A stretch of DNA of 64,000 nucleotides from Sialis fuliginosa (lineage: Eukaryota; Arthropoda; Insecta; Megaloptera; Sialidae), in assembly GCA_961205875.1 (NCBI GenBank), contig OY540816.1, positions 6,210,701 to 6,274,700 of the forward strand, in the 5' to 3' direction. Of the stretch, positions 1 to 11,427 are shown piece by piece. The stretch's first letter is position 1; each line of letters opens with the position of its first letter. The notes beneath the pieces are model-generated. The model did no database searches and was not told the origin of the DNA. It saw only the letters and a list, made by a program, of their open reading frames with translations. Made by a program: the position numbers and the translations under genes.

Positions 1-784
1 ATAAATTTACTAATTTTAAATTGATTATATTACTATTTTTCTTTTAATATTTTTATAAACAGCCAGTAAAAAAAGGTGAAAAAAGACTTGGATTAAATTA
101 TTTATGTATTAAAATAATTTCTTGTTTATCTTTCCAAAATATTTTATTTAAAATTAATTTAATTTGTTTATATATTCACGTAATCTATCAACTTACTTAC
201 TCCCTATTATTATGATAATGAATAAATAATGTGATTGGTGTTACATCTCTTCCGACAGCTTGTCGTGTGTTCATTTGTTATGTTAATTTGTAGGCGTATA
301 TAATATACGTTACATATGTAGATTATTAGGACATTTTGTCAGCATAAACATACCTTTCACTTTTTATTTATGTAATAATGATTAATAATTATTTTTTGAT
401 AAATAAAGAATATATTATGTTTTTTTTAATACATGAACGAATTTATTGGGTTCTATCCCATGAATCTTGATGTTTCGGTTCTAAAAGTTATGGTCTATTA
501 TTCATGATTGAAATGTAGGTAGGTACCTACAAAATAGTGATTTAGTTTTATTGGAAATTACTTTTTTTGAATGGTTGACAAAATGCTTTTTATCTAGTAA
601 GTTATATTTTATATTAATACGAATATTTTGGGTTTTGTTAGGCCATATAACTCTATTTCTGAAATTTTTATATAAATTTTATAATGATTATATTTTTTAC
701 TTTATGATCTCGCTCATTTTCAAGTCGATACAGAAATAAGTATTATAAGAATAATTTAAATGAATCATCAAGAGATATTATTGT
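1..784. other. AT-rich 5' flank, no gene seen
   Basis: Low-complexity AT-rich DNA upstream of the spondin-like exon. The only longish opening, around 551-739, is hydrophobic and F/I/L/Y-rich as expected of translated AT-rich noise, with no domain. I see no repeat shared with the rest of the window. Confidence 0.5.
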
Positions 785-792
785 TATTGATA

Positions 793-1107
793 CAGGGGTT
801 ATTTTAAGAAAATATCTTCTTTTTTTGCTTTTTTACTCTTTACTTTGTATATTTCTCTCTTAGAAATTATAGTGACCTTTATTTGCCCAATACTTACCCT
901 TTTTTATATATTTTTTCTACAACACAAATTAGCTTTTACAATTGCAGTTCTTACAAATAATATTGACCTTTTTTGCCTTAAACTTACACTTGTTTATTTT
1001 TTTTTCTACTTGCAATTTTTCAACTAAACAAATTAAGTTTTCCAACTGCAGTTTTCATTTTTGGAACTGCAGAATCTAGCTACAACTACACACTAAAATA
1101 ACCCCTG
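793..1107. mobile_element. hAT-type MITE with perfect 8 bp target duplication
   Basis: A 315 bp element starts CAGGGGTTATTTTA and ends TAAAATAACCCCTG, a perfect 14 bp terminal inverted repeat of the hAT type (CAGGG). It is flanked by the exact 8 bp duplication TATTGATA at 785-792 and 1108-1115. The interior is T-rich on the + strand and has no transposase, so the element is non-autonomous. It lies about 310 bp before the start codon of the spondin-like exon, within the likely promoter or 5' leader region. Confidence 0.88.
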
Positions 1108-1115
1108 TATTGATA

Positions 1116-1420
1116 TTTGACAAATAAATAATTTCATTTTATATTTTATGCAAAAACATTCTTGTGATGTACACAAAATCCTATTTTGATAATTGATAAT
1201 TGTAAACACAAGTTTGTAAATTGGTTCACAAATTGGATACATTTCCATTTATTTATTATTATTTTTTAATAAATCCTTCGTTTAGCCAGAGCATATCCGT
1301 TTAAAGAACTTACTATTGTTTTAAAAAAACTGTATACCGCTATAATCCTCACAAAAACAATACAAAGCTGGATTTTGTGACGCAAGTTGACTGGTATCTT
1401 ATAAACAAACAAGTTGTGTG
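1116..1420 (+). promoter_or_regulatory. presumed promoter-proximal region / 5' leader of the spondin-like gene
   Basis: This is the stretch between the hAT MITE and the first ATG of the exon. Base composition changes from very AT-rich to mixed after about 1370. A TATA-like string cannot be singled out in such AT-rich DNA, so no core promoter is claimed. The role is inferred from position only. Confidence 0.3.
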
Positions 1421-1622
1421 ATGTCCGGCATGTTGGTCTGGTGGTTAGTGGTGATGGCTTTGGCTTGGGAGCACAGCGGTGCCATCCCGGCCACAAGCCC
1501 GTCGTGCCAGCCAGACAAGCTGACCGTGTACAAAGTCGTGATGCACACGTTCTGGACTAGGGATAAGTTCCCTAAACATTACCCGGATTGGAGACCTCCT
1601 GCCCAATGGTCAAAACTTTTCG
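1421..1622 (+). CDS. first coding exon of a secreted spondin-domain protein (M-spondin/mindin-like), partial
   Basis: The exon encodes 67 residues plus one base of a split Gly codon. Residues 1-21 are a typical signal peptide: Met, a hydrophobic core with LVWWLVVMALAW, then a small-residue cleavage area near SGA/IP. From about residue 29 (CQPDKLTVYKVV) the sequence matches the start of a Spondin_N domain: a Cys, the Y-x-V-V strand, HTFWTRDKFPKHYP, and the RPPAQWSKLFG signature. In this family the domain is followed by thrombospondin type 1 repeats, and the proteins are extracellular matrix or adhesion factors. Here the signal peptide runs almost directly into the domain with no reelin-like domain, which favours the M-spondin/mindin layout over F-spondin. 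The ATG at 1421 is chosen because it opens the signal peptide; an in-frame GTG just upstream is not needed. The exon ends at donor GTAAGA (GT at 1623-1624), phase 1. The remaining exons are not in view. Confidence 0.85.
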
Positions 1623-1734
1623 GTAAGATTACAATTTTTTTTACTTACTATAAATATTTAATTATATATTATGCTATACCGTAAACCAGGAACACTTTGG
1701 TATGTTTTTGAATACTACTCTCTAAAAACTGATA

Positions 1735-1890
1735 ACTCTGCACTGTGAATAATCACTGAACACATCAGTGGATCATTGTTAATATGATCAAAACCACTGA
1801 TCGATCAGTGAGAACTGGTATAGATCACTGTTTTTCGGTGACTTTAACTTCACTGGAGGAATCAATTAGTGAAATTTTCACTGATTCAGT
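1735..1890. repeat. cluster of CACTGA/TCAGTG motifs around a 16 bp palindrome
   Basis: About ten CACTG, TCACTG or CAGTGA words occur within 155 bp of intron 1, only about 120 bp after the splice donor. At the centre is the perfect palindrome CACTGATCGATCAGTG (1795-1810). It could be a degenerate foldback element or a cluster of binding sites; no copy elsewhere in the window decides between these. Confidence 0.5.
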
Positions 1891-2253
1891 TTAAGAGAGA
1901 AAAGCGAAGATTTACTTAGATATCAAAATTTTATGATTTAACCTACGGGAGGAAATAACATTTATTTTGTCATCCAGTTAGACTTTACTGCCTACAAAAA
2001 TACTTTGGCCGTGGGTTATTATTGTACGTAAAAATAATTAAATACTTGAATCGTTTTAATTAATTTATATCGTAATATAAGTTCTTCAAACAAAAAAATA
2101 TAAAACTTTTTTAATAATCACGAAAAATGGCAATTAATATAAAATATAAAATTGTTTTCACTAAAAAATACATTTGTTCTATGATATTTTCGCCTTGTTT
2201 TTAATTAAAAAGCAAACATTTCTTAAAACTCACACATTTTCTGATCTTTTATA

Positions 2254-2312
2254 CTAGGGCTGGCCAACCCACGGCCCGCAACGCTCTTATGTGCGGCCCG
2301 CGGCCTCACATA
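2254..2312. mobile_element. fragment resembling a hAT terminus
   Basis: CTAGGGCTGGCCAACCCACG followed by a GGCCCGC-rich stretch resembles the ends of hAT elements that carry CAGGG-TGGCCAACC plus a GC-rich subterminal block. The matching second end and target duplication were not found, so this is a partial call. Confidence 0.35.
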
Positions 2313-2930
2313 TGAACAAATTATATTTTTATAATGTTTATTTTAATTATCAGGTGTTTCACAATGACTGAGGTTGTTTTTAATTTCCCGTTGTTTTCTT
2401 TAAAATATTGTTATATTTATATGACTTAACTACTTGTTTTAATTGATAATTTTGTTTTATAATATAATACAAAATTATAATTTGAAGTATTTTTGTGAAT
2501 AAATAAAACCATTATTTATTAGTACTTTAAATACTTGAAAGAATACAGATATATTTTGTTGTTGGTTAAATATTTTTTTAAATTTACTATGGTTGAACAC
2601 TTGCTTGTTTTTTTCCCTCGGATCGAATGAGACAAATTACAACCCGTATCTGTGACGGGGCAAAGTATTGAGATTTTTTTGTTATTAATTGATTATACAA
2701 AATCGTAAGTATCTCGGTTTCTATGCGAGGTAGTTGGTAATTTTTTCTCTAAAACTCCTGCACTTATGTAGGTTTTTTCTCACCTGCACTGGATCAAATA
2801 ATCTGTTAAAATTACTTTTACTTTTTTTATGCTAATACATTTAAGAGTTTAGGAATGGGGGGTTAAAAGTCATTATATTATAAAATTGTATTTATTTTGT
2901 ATCATATAATCTTCTACAAGAACACAATTC

Positions 2931-3164
2931 AGGAAAAAATTCAAGAACAAAAAAATACTTGATAAAAATCGGTGGGCCCACTGGCCCCACACACCCTTGG
3001 ACTAAATTATTATTATTTGATACCAAAAATCGATAACATTTATTAATATCAAACCCTGTATCAAATTTCATAACTGTAACACAATGGGTTCTCTAAATAT
3101 TAAATTAACACTAATTTTGGGTAAAAGACTGTAGCTCCCTACACTAGTTGTAAATCACCCTGTA
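2931..3164 (+). repeat. family C fragment (right part and terminus)
   Basis: It aligns with the interior and right end of family C at about 13390-13740 and 18290-18564: a shared GGGCCCACTGGCC-type block, a 'cacaatgggttct' block, 'ctgtagctccct', and the end CACCCTGTA. The left half is missing. Confidence 0.7.
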
Positions 3165-4743
3165 TATTAATTATCAACTACATCACCAATCAATCATATA
3201 AGTAAATATTAAATCTAGACAAATTATCTTATTGTTAGTCACATTGACAACTTACATTTCAAATATAAATCATGTATCAAAAAGATAAAAATTCACCACC
3301 GTGGGTCTATCAACAAAATATATTTCATCATCAAAACAAATATTTTTTGTTTATTAACAATCTACCGAACAATATGATTAAAATATTACTCCCAATATGT
3401 AAATATAAAAGTTTTGATTTCATATTTTGCAAAATAATAATGTAACAAGTATTCGTGCTAATGGCGTTATTTTATTGTTTCAAATTTAATAAATCAGAAT
3501 GTATGCAAAACATTTTGTAATGTAGTAACATATGTATGATAAAAAAAACTATGCCGCTTGATGATTATGTTTTTGCTCGTTTTTATAGTTACGTAATTAT
3601 ATTTTTCAGAGTGATATTATCATATTATATTATTATAGAGTTAAAAGTTTAATATAAATATGTATATATGTATAGTAGTATAGTATGTAGTATATATAAT
3701 ATATATAGTATATTATAGTTTATGAAAATGACCATTTTATAATATATTGTATTTCTAATTATTTAGTTTTTTGTCAAATTGTAAAAATAAGAAAAAATTT
3801 ATACTCAAAATTTTTTTTTTAAACTGCACTGAAGAGGATAAGTATTTTTCGAAACGTCTGCTATATAAAATAAATTTATATAATATAATTAATATTAATT
3901 AATGTAAATTTAGTTTTCTTTTTGTAAAAAAAAAAACAATAATTACAAATATAATATATATAGTTTATATGTATATAGTAGGTTATTATAAATGGATGAA
4001 TATATATTTAAATTATACTCTGAAATGTGTATATTAATTAGAGAAAATTTAGGTATACATATTATAAACGTAAATACAAAATAATAATAGTTATATCAAC
4101 ATAGATTGGTCATATACATTGAAATAAGTAATTGAATTAATATTCAATTTAAATGTATTGATTCATATTTAATTTGTATATTAATGTTTCCTTTCGAATT
4201 AATATAAAATTATACTTTAAAAATTAGAGTATAGAATAGTTTTTCAATTTATTCGAATATGTTAATTTAATTTAATTTTAGCAATATTAAAAATCACTAG
4301 TAATATCTATTAGTATTAACAATTATTTTGAATTATTTTTGAAAAAAAAACGTAAATGCGGTAATTACTTATAATTTTTATTTGATCACATATGCATATT
4401 TCCATTTTTTATATTTATCTCACAACTGCTTCGGAGATACATATATGAGTAGAGAACAAAATATTTTTAAGATTTTTTTTATTTGTTAATTATAAAATTT
4501 TTAATAAAAACAAAATTTTACACACATACTTAACTTCCTTTCATTGTCAGCTTTCATTTGATACCTCACTTACCGAGATTGTTTACAAAAAAAAATTGGT
4601 AAACCATTTATCGTCTACCTATACAAAAGCGCTTTTTTTTAAATTATATCTTCAATTGTCAGCTGACATTATCCTCTTCCGACATTTTTTTATAATTCAG
4701 ATGTATTATTGGTTCACCATTTACTATAAATATACAAAATCTC
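3165..4743. other. AT-rich intronic DNA, no gene seen
   Basis: Long AT-rich stretch without usable ORFs or a repeat shared within the window, apart from a TA-rich microsatellite at about 3655-3722 made of tatgta/tatagta words. Confidence 0.45.
3655..3722. repeat. imperfect TA/TATAGTA microsatellite
   Basis: A run of tatata, tatgta and tatagta words of about 65 bp. Simple-sequence DNA with no other function seen. Confidence 0.6.
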
Positions 4744-5306
4744 TAGTCCTCGGTCCCGGCTTTTAATTTTGAAATACAAAATACTCCTCAGAAAGTTCGT
4801 GAGTGGATTCATTTTGGCGTAACCGACAACTTTTTTATTTTCGAAAATTCTGAGAATTGGAGCATTTTTGATGTAGCATACGTCAAACATGTCAATTTAA
4901 CGATAGTTATAGGAAATTTACGAATAACCCTTTTTTTTACTTGAATTACAAGATCTTAGAATGCAAACATCAGGAAATATATTGATCTACTACGAATATA
5001 TTGGGGCATTTAGCGAGACCTACATCCTCATCATGTCAAATTCATGATGTTATGTAATTTATAAATAACCGGCTGATTTTTGCACAATTGCTAGAAAAAT
5101 AATAGTAAAATGTTATGGTTATACTAGCCTACAAAAATAAAGGGTTTTTTGCCCTAAACATGTTTGACGCATGCCGCATCAAAAACGCCCCAATTCTCAG
5201 AATTTTCGAAGATAAAAAAGTTGTAAGTTATGCCAAAATGAATCCACTCACAAAGTTTCAGAGGAGTATTTTTTATTTCAAAATTTAAAGCCGGGACTGA
5301 GAACTA
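4744..5306. mobile_element. long foldback element, about 165 bp arms
   Basis: The left arm from TAGTCCTCGGTCCCGG to about 4910 is the imperfect reverse complement of the right arm at about 5145-5306 (ending CCGGGACTGAGAACTA). Shared arm landmarks are GAGTGGATTCATTTTGGC, ATTCTGAGAATTGG and GTCAAACATGT. The unpaired middle is about 230 bp. No coding capacity is seen; it is a MITE or foldback relic. Confidence 0.82.
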
Positions 5307-6065
5307 CCCGATTTTATAGGTCAAACGGTTCTGTTCTGTTTCAACTTTTATCAATTATCATCTTTTATATAAATATTTATATTTTCAGATAAATAAAATT
5401 GAATTTAAATATAATATATTGTACATATGTGTAGTATATTTAATTATAAAATACACCAATTGGTATAATTCTACATAAAATCTATGCATTAGTCGGGTAC
5501 ATAAACTATTCAAAACTATATTTCATTCATAATTAAAATGATATATGAACACATTATTCAAACATATGTATATTTTCATAATTCAGATGTTATTGATATA
5601 ATTTAATTACAACCATCAAATTTTACCAACATATTAATAAATTAATATCTACCACATCCATCATAATATATAAAATAATAAAATACATCTATAAATGTAT
5701 TTACATACACGTATATATAGATAACAATAAATAGTAATATGAATTAATGTTTCATTTCAATTATGTTTTACTTGCTTGATGAACAGCTCGACGTTGCTCA
5801 AGGGTATTATATAATATTTTAAGAGTTTCATATAAATATTAATTCATTTACCAGAAGAAATGTTTTCGTTTGTTTTATTTATATAAAATAATTTGTATAT
5901 TTTACAATATCAAAGAATTTAAATCGTTGGTTCTCATTTTCTACACGAGTTCCAGAAGAAAATAATTAACAAAAAAACTTTTAGACACCATTTTCAATTT
6001 TGTAAAATCAAAATTTTATATTTTTTGTTGTCATAAGTCATAAATAATGCAATTTTATTTATTAC
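5307..6065. other. AT-rich intronic DNA, nothing recognised
   Basis: No ORF of note, no inverted or direct repeats matched elsewhere in the window. Confidence 0.4.
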
Positions 6066-6656
6066 TAGCGCATTGGACTCGGTGTTACCCGAGGATATTA
6101 ATTCAATTAAACATAAACTAATCATGTCCACCCGACATGCCCACCCAATATGCCCACAACACACGGTTACCGCGAATTTTTTTTTTTTCGAATTTATTAA
6201 ATTTACAAAAAATATCTACAAATTATAGATCTAAACTTTACCTATCCATTAGTGAAAACCGGAGTAAAATCCGTTCAGTAGTTATTGATAAAATCGTGTA
6301 AAATTATATTTTCAAAATTCCAGGAAACGTCAAGCCCCGCCTTAAAATTTGTATGAAAATCAAAAATAAGGTTAGCAATAATCATAATATTTAATTTCGA
6401 TATTTTGCCTTTCTTGGGAGTGAAATGATTCTATATATTTCAATTCTCAATCAATATTTTTCAAAATATTTAATAAAATTCTTTATACCATGGATAGGTA
6501 CAATGTTTTTATGTACCTAAATGATAATTGTATGCTGTGACATAATGGAAACAAAACACGACTTTGGATGTTAATTTTTAGGTTTAAAAAAATTTTGTAA
6601 TTCCTAAGTCTATAAGCCTCATACAAACGAACATTCATTTTTATTTATAGAGATAA
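6066..6656 (+). mobile_element. degenerate retroelement-like repeat
   Basis: It opens with an ACTAGCGCATTGG-like block, contains a CCGTTCAGTAGTTATTGAT motif resembling the 'ccgttcagtagtttttg' motif seen in many arthropod non-LTR-type repeats, and ends near 'tttttatttatagagata'. The interior is too decayed for a protein match. Class is a guess from motif resemblance. Confidence 0.35.
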
Positions 6657-7009
6657 ATATCAAAACAAAAAATCTGTATTATCATATTTGACGTCATTAC
6701 TCCACACTCTGAAGACGTATCCTGATAGTCTATTGTTCAGAACTTTCCCGGAAAAATGTCGAATATTATTTTTTAAATCTCATTCAAATCGACTGAATGG
6801 AATGGTTCTCTTTTTCAAGAAGCAAAGTAATTCTGTTTATTTGTATTGATAATAATATCTAATCGTTAAATTTGATTTCGTGATTTAATATTAAAATTAA
6901 GAAACAAAGAGTCTATTTTTTTTTTATTAAAAATTAAATAGTTATCTAAAACTATAAATTGTATTGTCACCAAATATCGATACTTTAACATTTAAATTAA
7001 TTTTATATG

Positions 7010-7404
7010 TACAGTCGCCTGCAGAACTCGTCTGGCACCCTAAAGGCTAGAATCGCTTACAACAGATTCCAAATTTAAAGACAAATATCATGGGTTATCT
7101 TTTTCTTTCAAGTTTAATATATTTAAATACTAAAATTCGGAATATCAAATATTTATTACCACAAAATTTACGTATACAATTTTCAATAGATTACATAATA
7201 ATTTAATTGCACAAATATATATGAGTACCTATTATAAACGAAGAGTAGTTCTTTATCTAGCAAATGAAATTCAAAATATCTGTCATTGTTTGATACATGG
7301 AGAAATGATTTAAATATTATAATAATCAAATGGGAGGAGCCTACTATGTTTGTGATAAACGAAAATGAATACAAACTGCAAGACCATTAATGCAGGTGAC
7401 TGTA
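7010..7404. mobile_element. Tc1/mariner-like MITE with TA ends
   Basis: TACAGTCGCCTGCA at 7010-7023 faces TGCAGGTGACTGTA at 7391-7404, a 14 bp inverted repeat with one mismatch, beginning and ending in TA as expected for Tc1/mariner insertion. The 395 bp body has no transposase. Confidence 0.75.
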
Positions 7405-9563
7405 CCTTATATACGAAATATTAACCACGCCAAAAATGGTCATTTTTGAACTTTTTTTAAAAAATTCGCGCCAATAGGACAATTTTCAATATTTCCAGTT
7501 TTCCTGGCGTAATTCCTGACAATATGCATTTTTATTTTTTTCGATACGACCTTTCGTTCTCGAGTTAGGTGGCCACTCGTTTACCTACTCATTTTTGTGA
7601 AGCCATTTTGTGGGCTCTGGGAGGGGGGGATAAAAAAAACATAGACACATGAACAAGAACGGAAAAAGTTAGCAAATTACGTCTACTTTCACGTAAAAAA
7701 AACCCCGAGTTGATAAGTTGAAAAATGACTGAACTACAGCGGTTTAAAAAATCGTAATTTTTTTATGCTTCAACCAGGGATCCTACCTTAAAACAAAACT
7801 CAGCCTTATCCAACGGCTTGATAGTAACTGATAGTTTCATAACTTGTCTCATCCACCTTGCCATTAAATAAAATATAATATTTCAAAATTTGAAATAGAT
7901 GTTACAAATGCTAACAGATATCTTATTGTTAGCATTTGTAACATCTGTTTCAGAAAAGATTAATACAACAATAACCAATTAAGTAATTTACAAAACTTAA
8001 ACAAAATCCATTCATACCAAACAAAAGTCTTCTAATCCAAAGTTTTCAAAATTACTCAAAAATTTTTAATTTGTTTTCTTCATAATTTGAATCTGTTATC
8101 AATGCATAATGATATTATTTACCATAAAAACTGATATTGGAACCGCACAAAATATTAAAAGAAAAAAACGATTTGCAGGAAATAAATTTAGAGGGATTAG
8201 GCGACTTTTATTTTAACACGCCTCAAATGTCAGTGCAAAAACCCTGTATATCTATTTAGAGGTTCATGACGTCAACAGGGCATAGCACTCTACTATTAAT
8301 ACGTATATGTACTATCCAATTTATATACTTGTAAAAGCAATTACAGATGTATACACATACATGTGCAAATATATGTGTACGTATAAATTATGTATGTGTG
8401 ATTTTACATACAATTGTACACCGTGCGTTAAAATTATCAGATTCGTGTTAGTCACAGTTTATATTTAGAACCATAAATGTTGAAAATTATAAAATAATTA
8501 ACAGATTGTAGATATGAACACTTTTTGGTGGTTTCTTTTATGTTGTTTAATACTTAATTAATGGAAAATAAAGCGATACATATAGTTTTAATTGTATAAA
8601 AGAATATAATTCGCGGTTATTTTTTTATTTATATATATGCATCTTTGTTCGCTATTATTATTTTTTTGCTCACAAAATGTTCTACCATTTTCTATACATT
8701 ATTGAACATACTTTTATTTACTAACTGAGATTTTAAAAATATTTTTTTTATGAAACTTTTGTATATGCCTTATGAAAAAAAAATTGCTTTAACTAATATA
8801 TAAATATTTAAAAAGTCATAAATGTGTGTCTAGAGACCTGAAACTAATTTTTATTTGATCAGTAAGGCATAATTTTATCAACAAACTCTTCAAAAGGATT
8901 TCATATAAAAGTGAACACGTCAATTGTCCTCAAATACGAATAATACCCTCTCAGCAAATTAGGAATATTAAAAATTTAATAAAAAACAATGCACATGAAA
9001 GTAAAGTACTTTCATGGCATGTATAATGAACAAACAATGGAGAGTAATCTAATTTTATAGACTAACAAAGCATAATCCCAATAATTTATCAAAAATACTT
9101 TGATATGGGTAACTCATAAATACAGAATGGAATTACATGGTACATAATAAAACGAATGACCTTAATTATCCCTTCCTGGTATTAATCCAAAATGAAAATG
9201 ATTAAACTACGGAATTATAAAACATGTTATGTGTAATAAATTCCATTATGTATACCAGAAATTGTAAAACAACCCAACACCGTTGTTTACCAAATTCTAC
9301 TAGAATCATTCACAGATCGTTATAATTAGTAAGCGGGACAACGATTTACGCAAAAATTGTAATTGCTATTGAAGAAAACATCAATTTCTTTATAAAATAT
9401 TACTCTTGGGAATTATTTCAAATTTAAACAATCTTGCCCATACCCTGGATTAGGTAAATAGACTATCAAACTTCTGATTACAAAAGTATATATTTTCGAT
9501 ATTAGACATAAAAGTCTACACTATTTTATTAATAAATATAACAATGCAATTTTTCTTATAGGT
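7405..9563. other. AT-rich intronic DNA, one strong hairpin only
   Basis: A G-rich spot (gggaggggggg) lies near 7620. A 'caaaaaccctgtata' terminus-like string near 8235-8255 could be the end of an unidentified element. The hairpin at 7892-7951 is listed separately. No gene is seen. Confidence 0.4.
7892..7951. repeat. near-perfect hairpin, 25 bp arms
   Basis: GATGTTACAAATGCTAACA at 7898-7916 is followed, after a 10 base loop, by its exact reverse complement at 7927-7945. The pairing extends outward by six more bases with one mismatch (GAAATA against TGTTTC). No second copy is seen in the window. Confidence 0.8.
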
Positions 9564-9959
9564 TATACAGTGTATTCCAAGTTGATTAAGACATAGGAAA
9601 TTTAACAAGGGGACAATTAGAAATGTTGTAGTAACCTTTGGTCAAATTTAACATTTTCTGATCGGTGCATTTTGAAATGCCGCTTCGAAATTAACTGATA
9701 AATTTTAAATAAATCACTAGTATTTTGTTTTCAACATTAATAAAATTAAAATAAACATCCTAGATAAAATTATAAAATATTTTTTGATAGATATCAATTT
9801 CAAAACAAAATACTAATGTCTATTTTATTAAATTTTGTGGCGGCATTTCAAAATGCACCAATCACATATTGTTAAATTTGACCAAAGGCTACTACAACAT
9901 TTCTAATTGCCACAATGTTAAATTTCCTATGTCTTAATCAACTTGGAATACACTGTATA
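9564..9959. mobile_element. palindromic mariner-like MITE (TATACAGTG ends)
   Basis: A 396 bp foldback element. The left arm (TATACAGTGTATTCCAAG, then a TTGATTAAGACATAGGAAAT block, then 'ggcggcattt'-like inner sequence) is mirrored by the right arm ending CTTGGAATACACTGTATA. Arms are about 120-150 bp and about 90% matched by eye. TA at both ends suggests Tc1/mariner-type insertion. Confidence 0.87.
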
Positions 9960-10109
9960 TATTTATTAAATTATATAATTGGGGTAAGGAACGAAAATGC
10001 AAAAGATAGTTTTTGTTGTAATTTTAATCAGTTTTTCTTTGTCTATCGATTGGTATAATTGAATTTCGAGTAAAATACTTGAAAAAGTACTTCAAATACA
10101 TTTATTTTC

Positions 10110-10330
10110 ATATCTAGTCATGTGGGGTGTTAAAATGTAGATCTCAATTAGAAGAAGTTGACGCTATTATTTTCTAGCTCAAAAATGCACCTGTGGTTCC
10201 AAAGAGTCCATGTAATATGTACTTCGGAACTCGTATGGCATACACTCATGTATGTCTTGGCCGATTTTTTTAAATATTGTAATACACCTTATTTTTTTAT
10301 ATTTTTAGGTAAGAGAATTTCTAATTTTAA
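10110..10330 (+). repeat. family G fragment
   Basis: It matches the reverse complement of about 60300-60510: shared blocks are 'catgtgg..tgt.aaaatgtagatctcaattag', 'aaaatgcacctgt', 'gtacttcggaac' and 'tatggcatacactc.tgtatgtcttg'. The opening at 10158-10346 is part of this repeat, not a gene. Confidence 0.7.
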
Positions 10331-10835
10331 TCATTTTCTCTCTTAATGACAATTAGATTCGTATACAAGCAAAAAAATATTATACTTTTTTATAGATACT
10401 GAAAAGGCATATTTCGTCCCTTTCGTTAGTTGAAATTTCAACCATTAAATTGAAAAATACAAACAACATAAAATATTTATATATGATTAAGATTTGCAAT
10501 TTGAGAAGCACTGATGTTACAACAATATAATGCAGTATGGTTTAGGAAGAGTATACAATTTATTGTGTATTTGTAATTAAAGTATAATATTGAAATATAT
10601 CATCACAGATTAAATACTAATGAAAATTGTAAATTACATAACAAACATGGATAAATACTTTACTTAAGCTGGATCGGTGAACCCAAGAGATAATACTCTT
10701 GTAATTGATTTATAACTTTGTTATAAAATGATTACGGATATTTGCTGGTGTTCAGTACATTATAAGTTAAATGTAAAATTTTAATTTAATATTTATTTAA
10801 AAATTAATTTTTTTTTTTTAGAAAATATGTATTCC

Positions 10836-11145
10836 GTGCAGATTGTTCAGAAAATTATTCCGCTTGATTTTTTTGTTTTTGGGGATATTGGCCTGATTAT
10901 AAATGTGCAAAATGCCAATCGATACCTTGGTCGGATATTGTTTATACCGTGAAAGGCCCTACAAAAAAAAATGTTTTTGAAATCAAACATATGTTTATAT
11001 TATCTGTGAAATAGGGCCTTTTCGCGGTTTAAACAATATCCGACCGAGGTATCGACTGGCATTTTGCACTTTTATAATCGGGTCAACATCCCCAATAAGA
11101 TAAAAACAAAAAATTCAATCGGAATAATTTTCCGAACGACTGCGC
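10836..11145. mobile_element. foldback element, about 130 bp arms
   Basis: The left arm starts GTGCAGATTGTTCAGAAAAT and the right arm ends ATTTTCCGAACGACTGCGC. Inner paired landmarks include GTGCAAAATGCCA, CGATACC and GGTCGGATATTGTTTA. The arms nearly meet, leaving only a short loop of about 50 bp. Confidence 0.83.
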
Positions 11146-11427
11146 TATTATGTTCTAGTCTAGTGTACAAAACTTGTTATAGTGGTTTTACACCAAATGG
11201 TCAAAACAAAAACACGCTGTAAAACAATTCGTAATTGAAAATGTATGTGGTAGGTATAGATTTTGTTGGTGTTTTATCTATTTGATCTAAACCCACCATT
11301 AGAATACCTATTATAAGATATGATTCGTGTTTTATTTGTATTTATTATAATTAATTAATATTTCATGTCAGAATTTCATTCACTAACAATAAGTGTACCT
11401 ATCATTTTTATATTCAATTTTATTATA

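Noticed and set aside
551..1027. Two hydrophobic ORFs resembling membrane proteins
   Set aside because: They are F/I/L/Y-rich from T-rich DNA; the second lies within the hAT MITE at 793-1107. No start context or domain.
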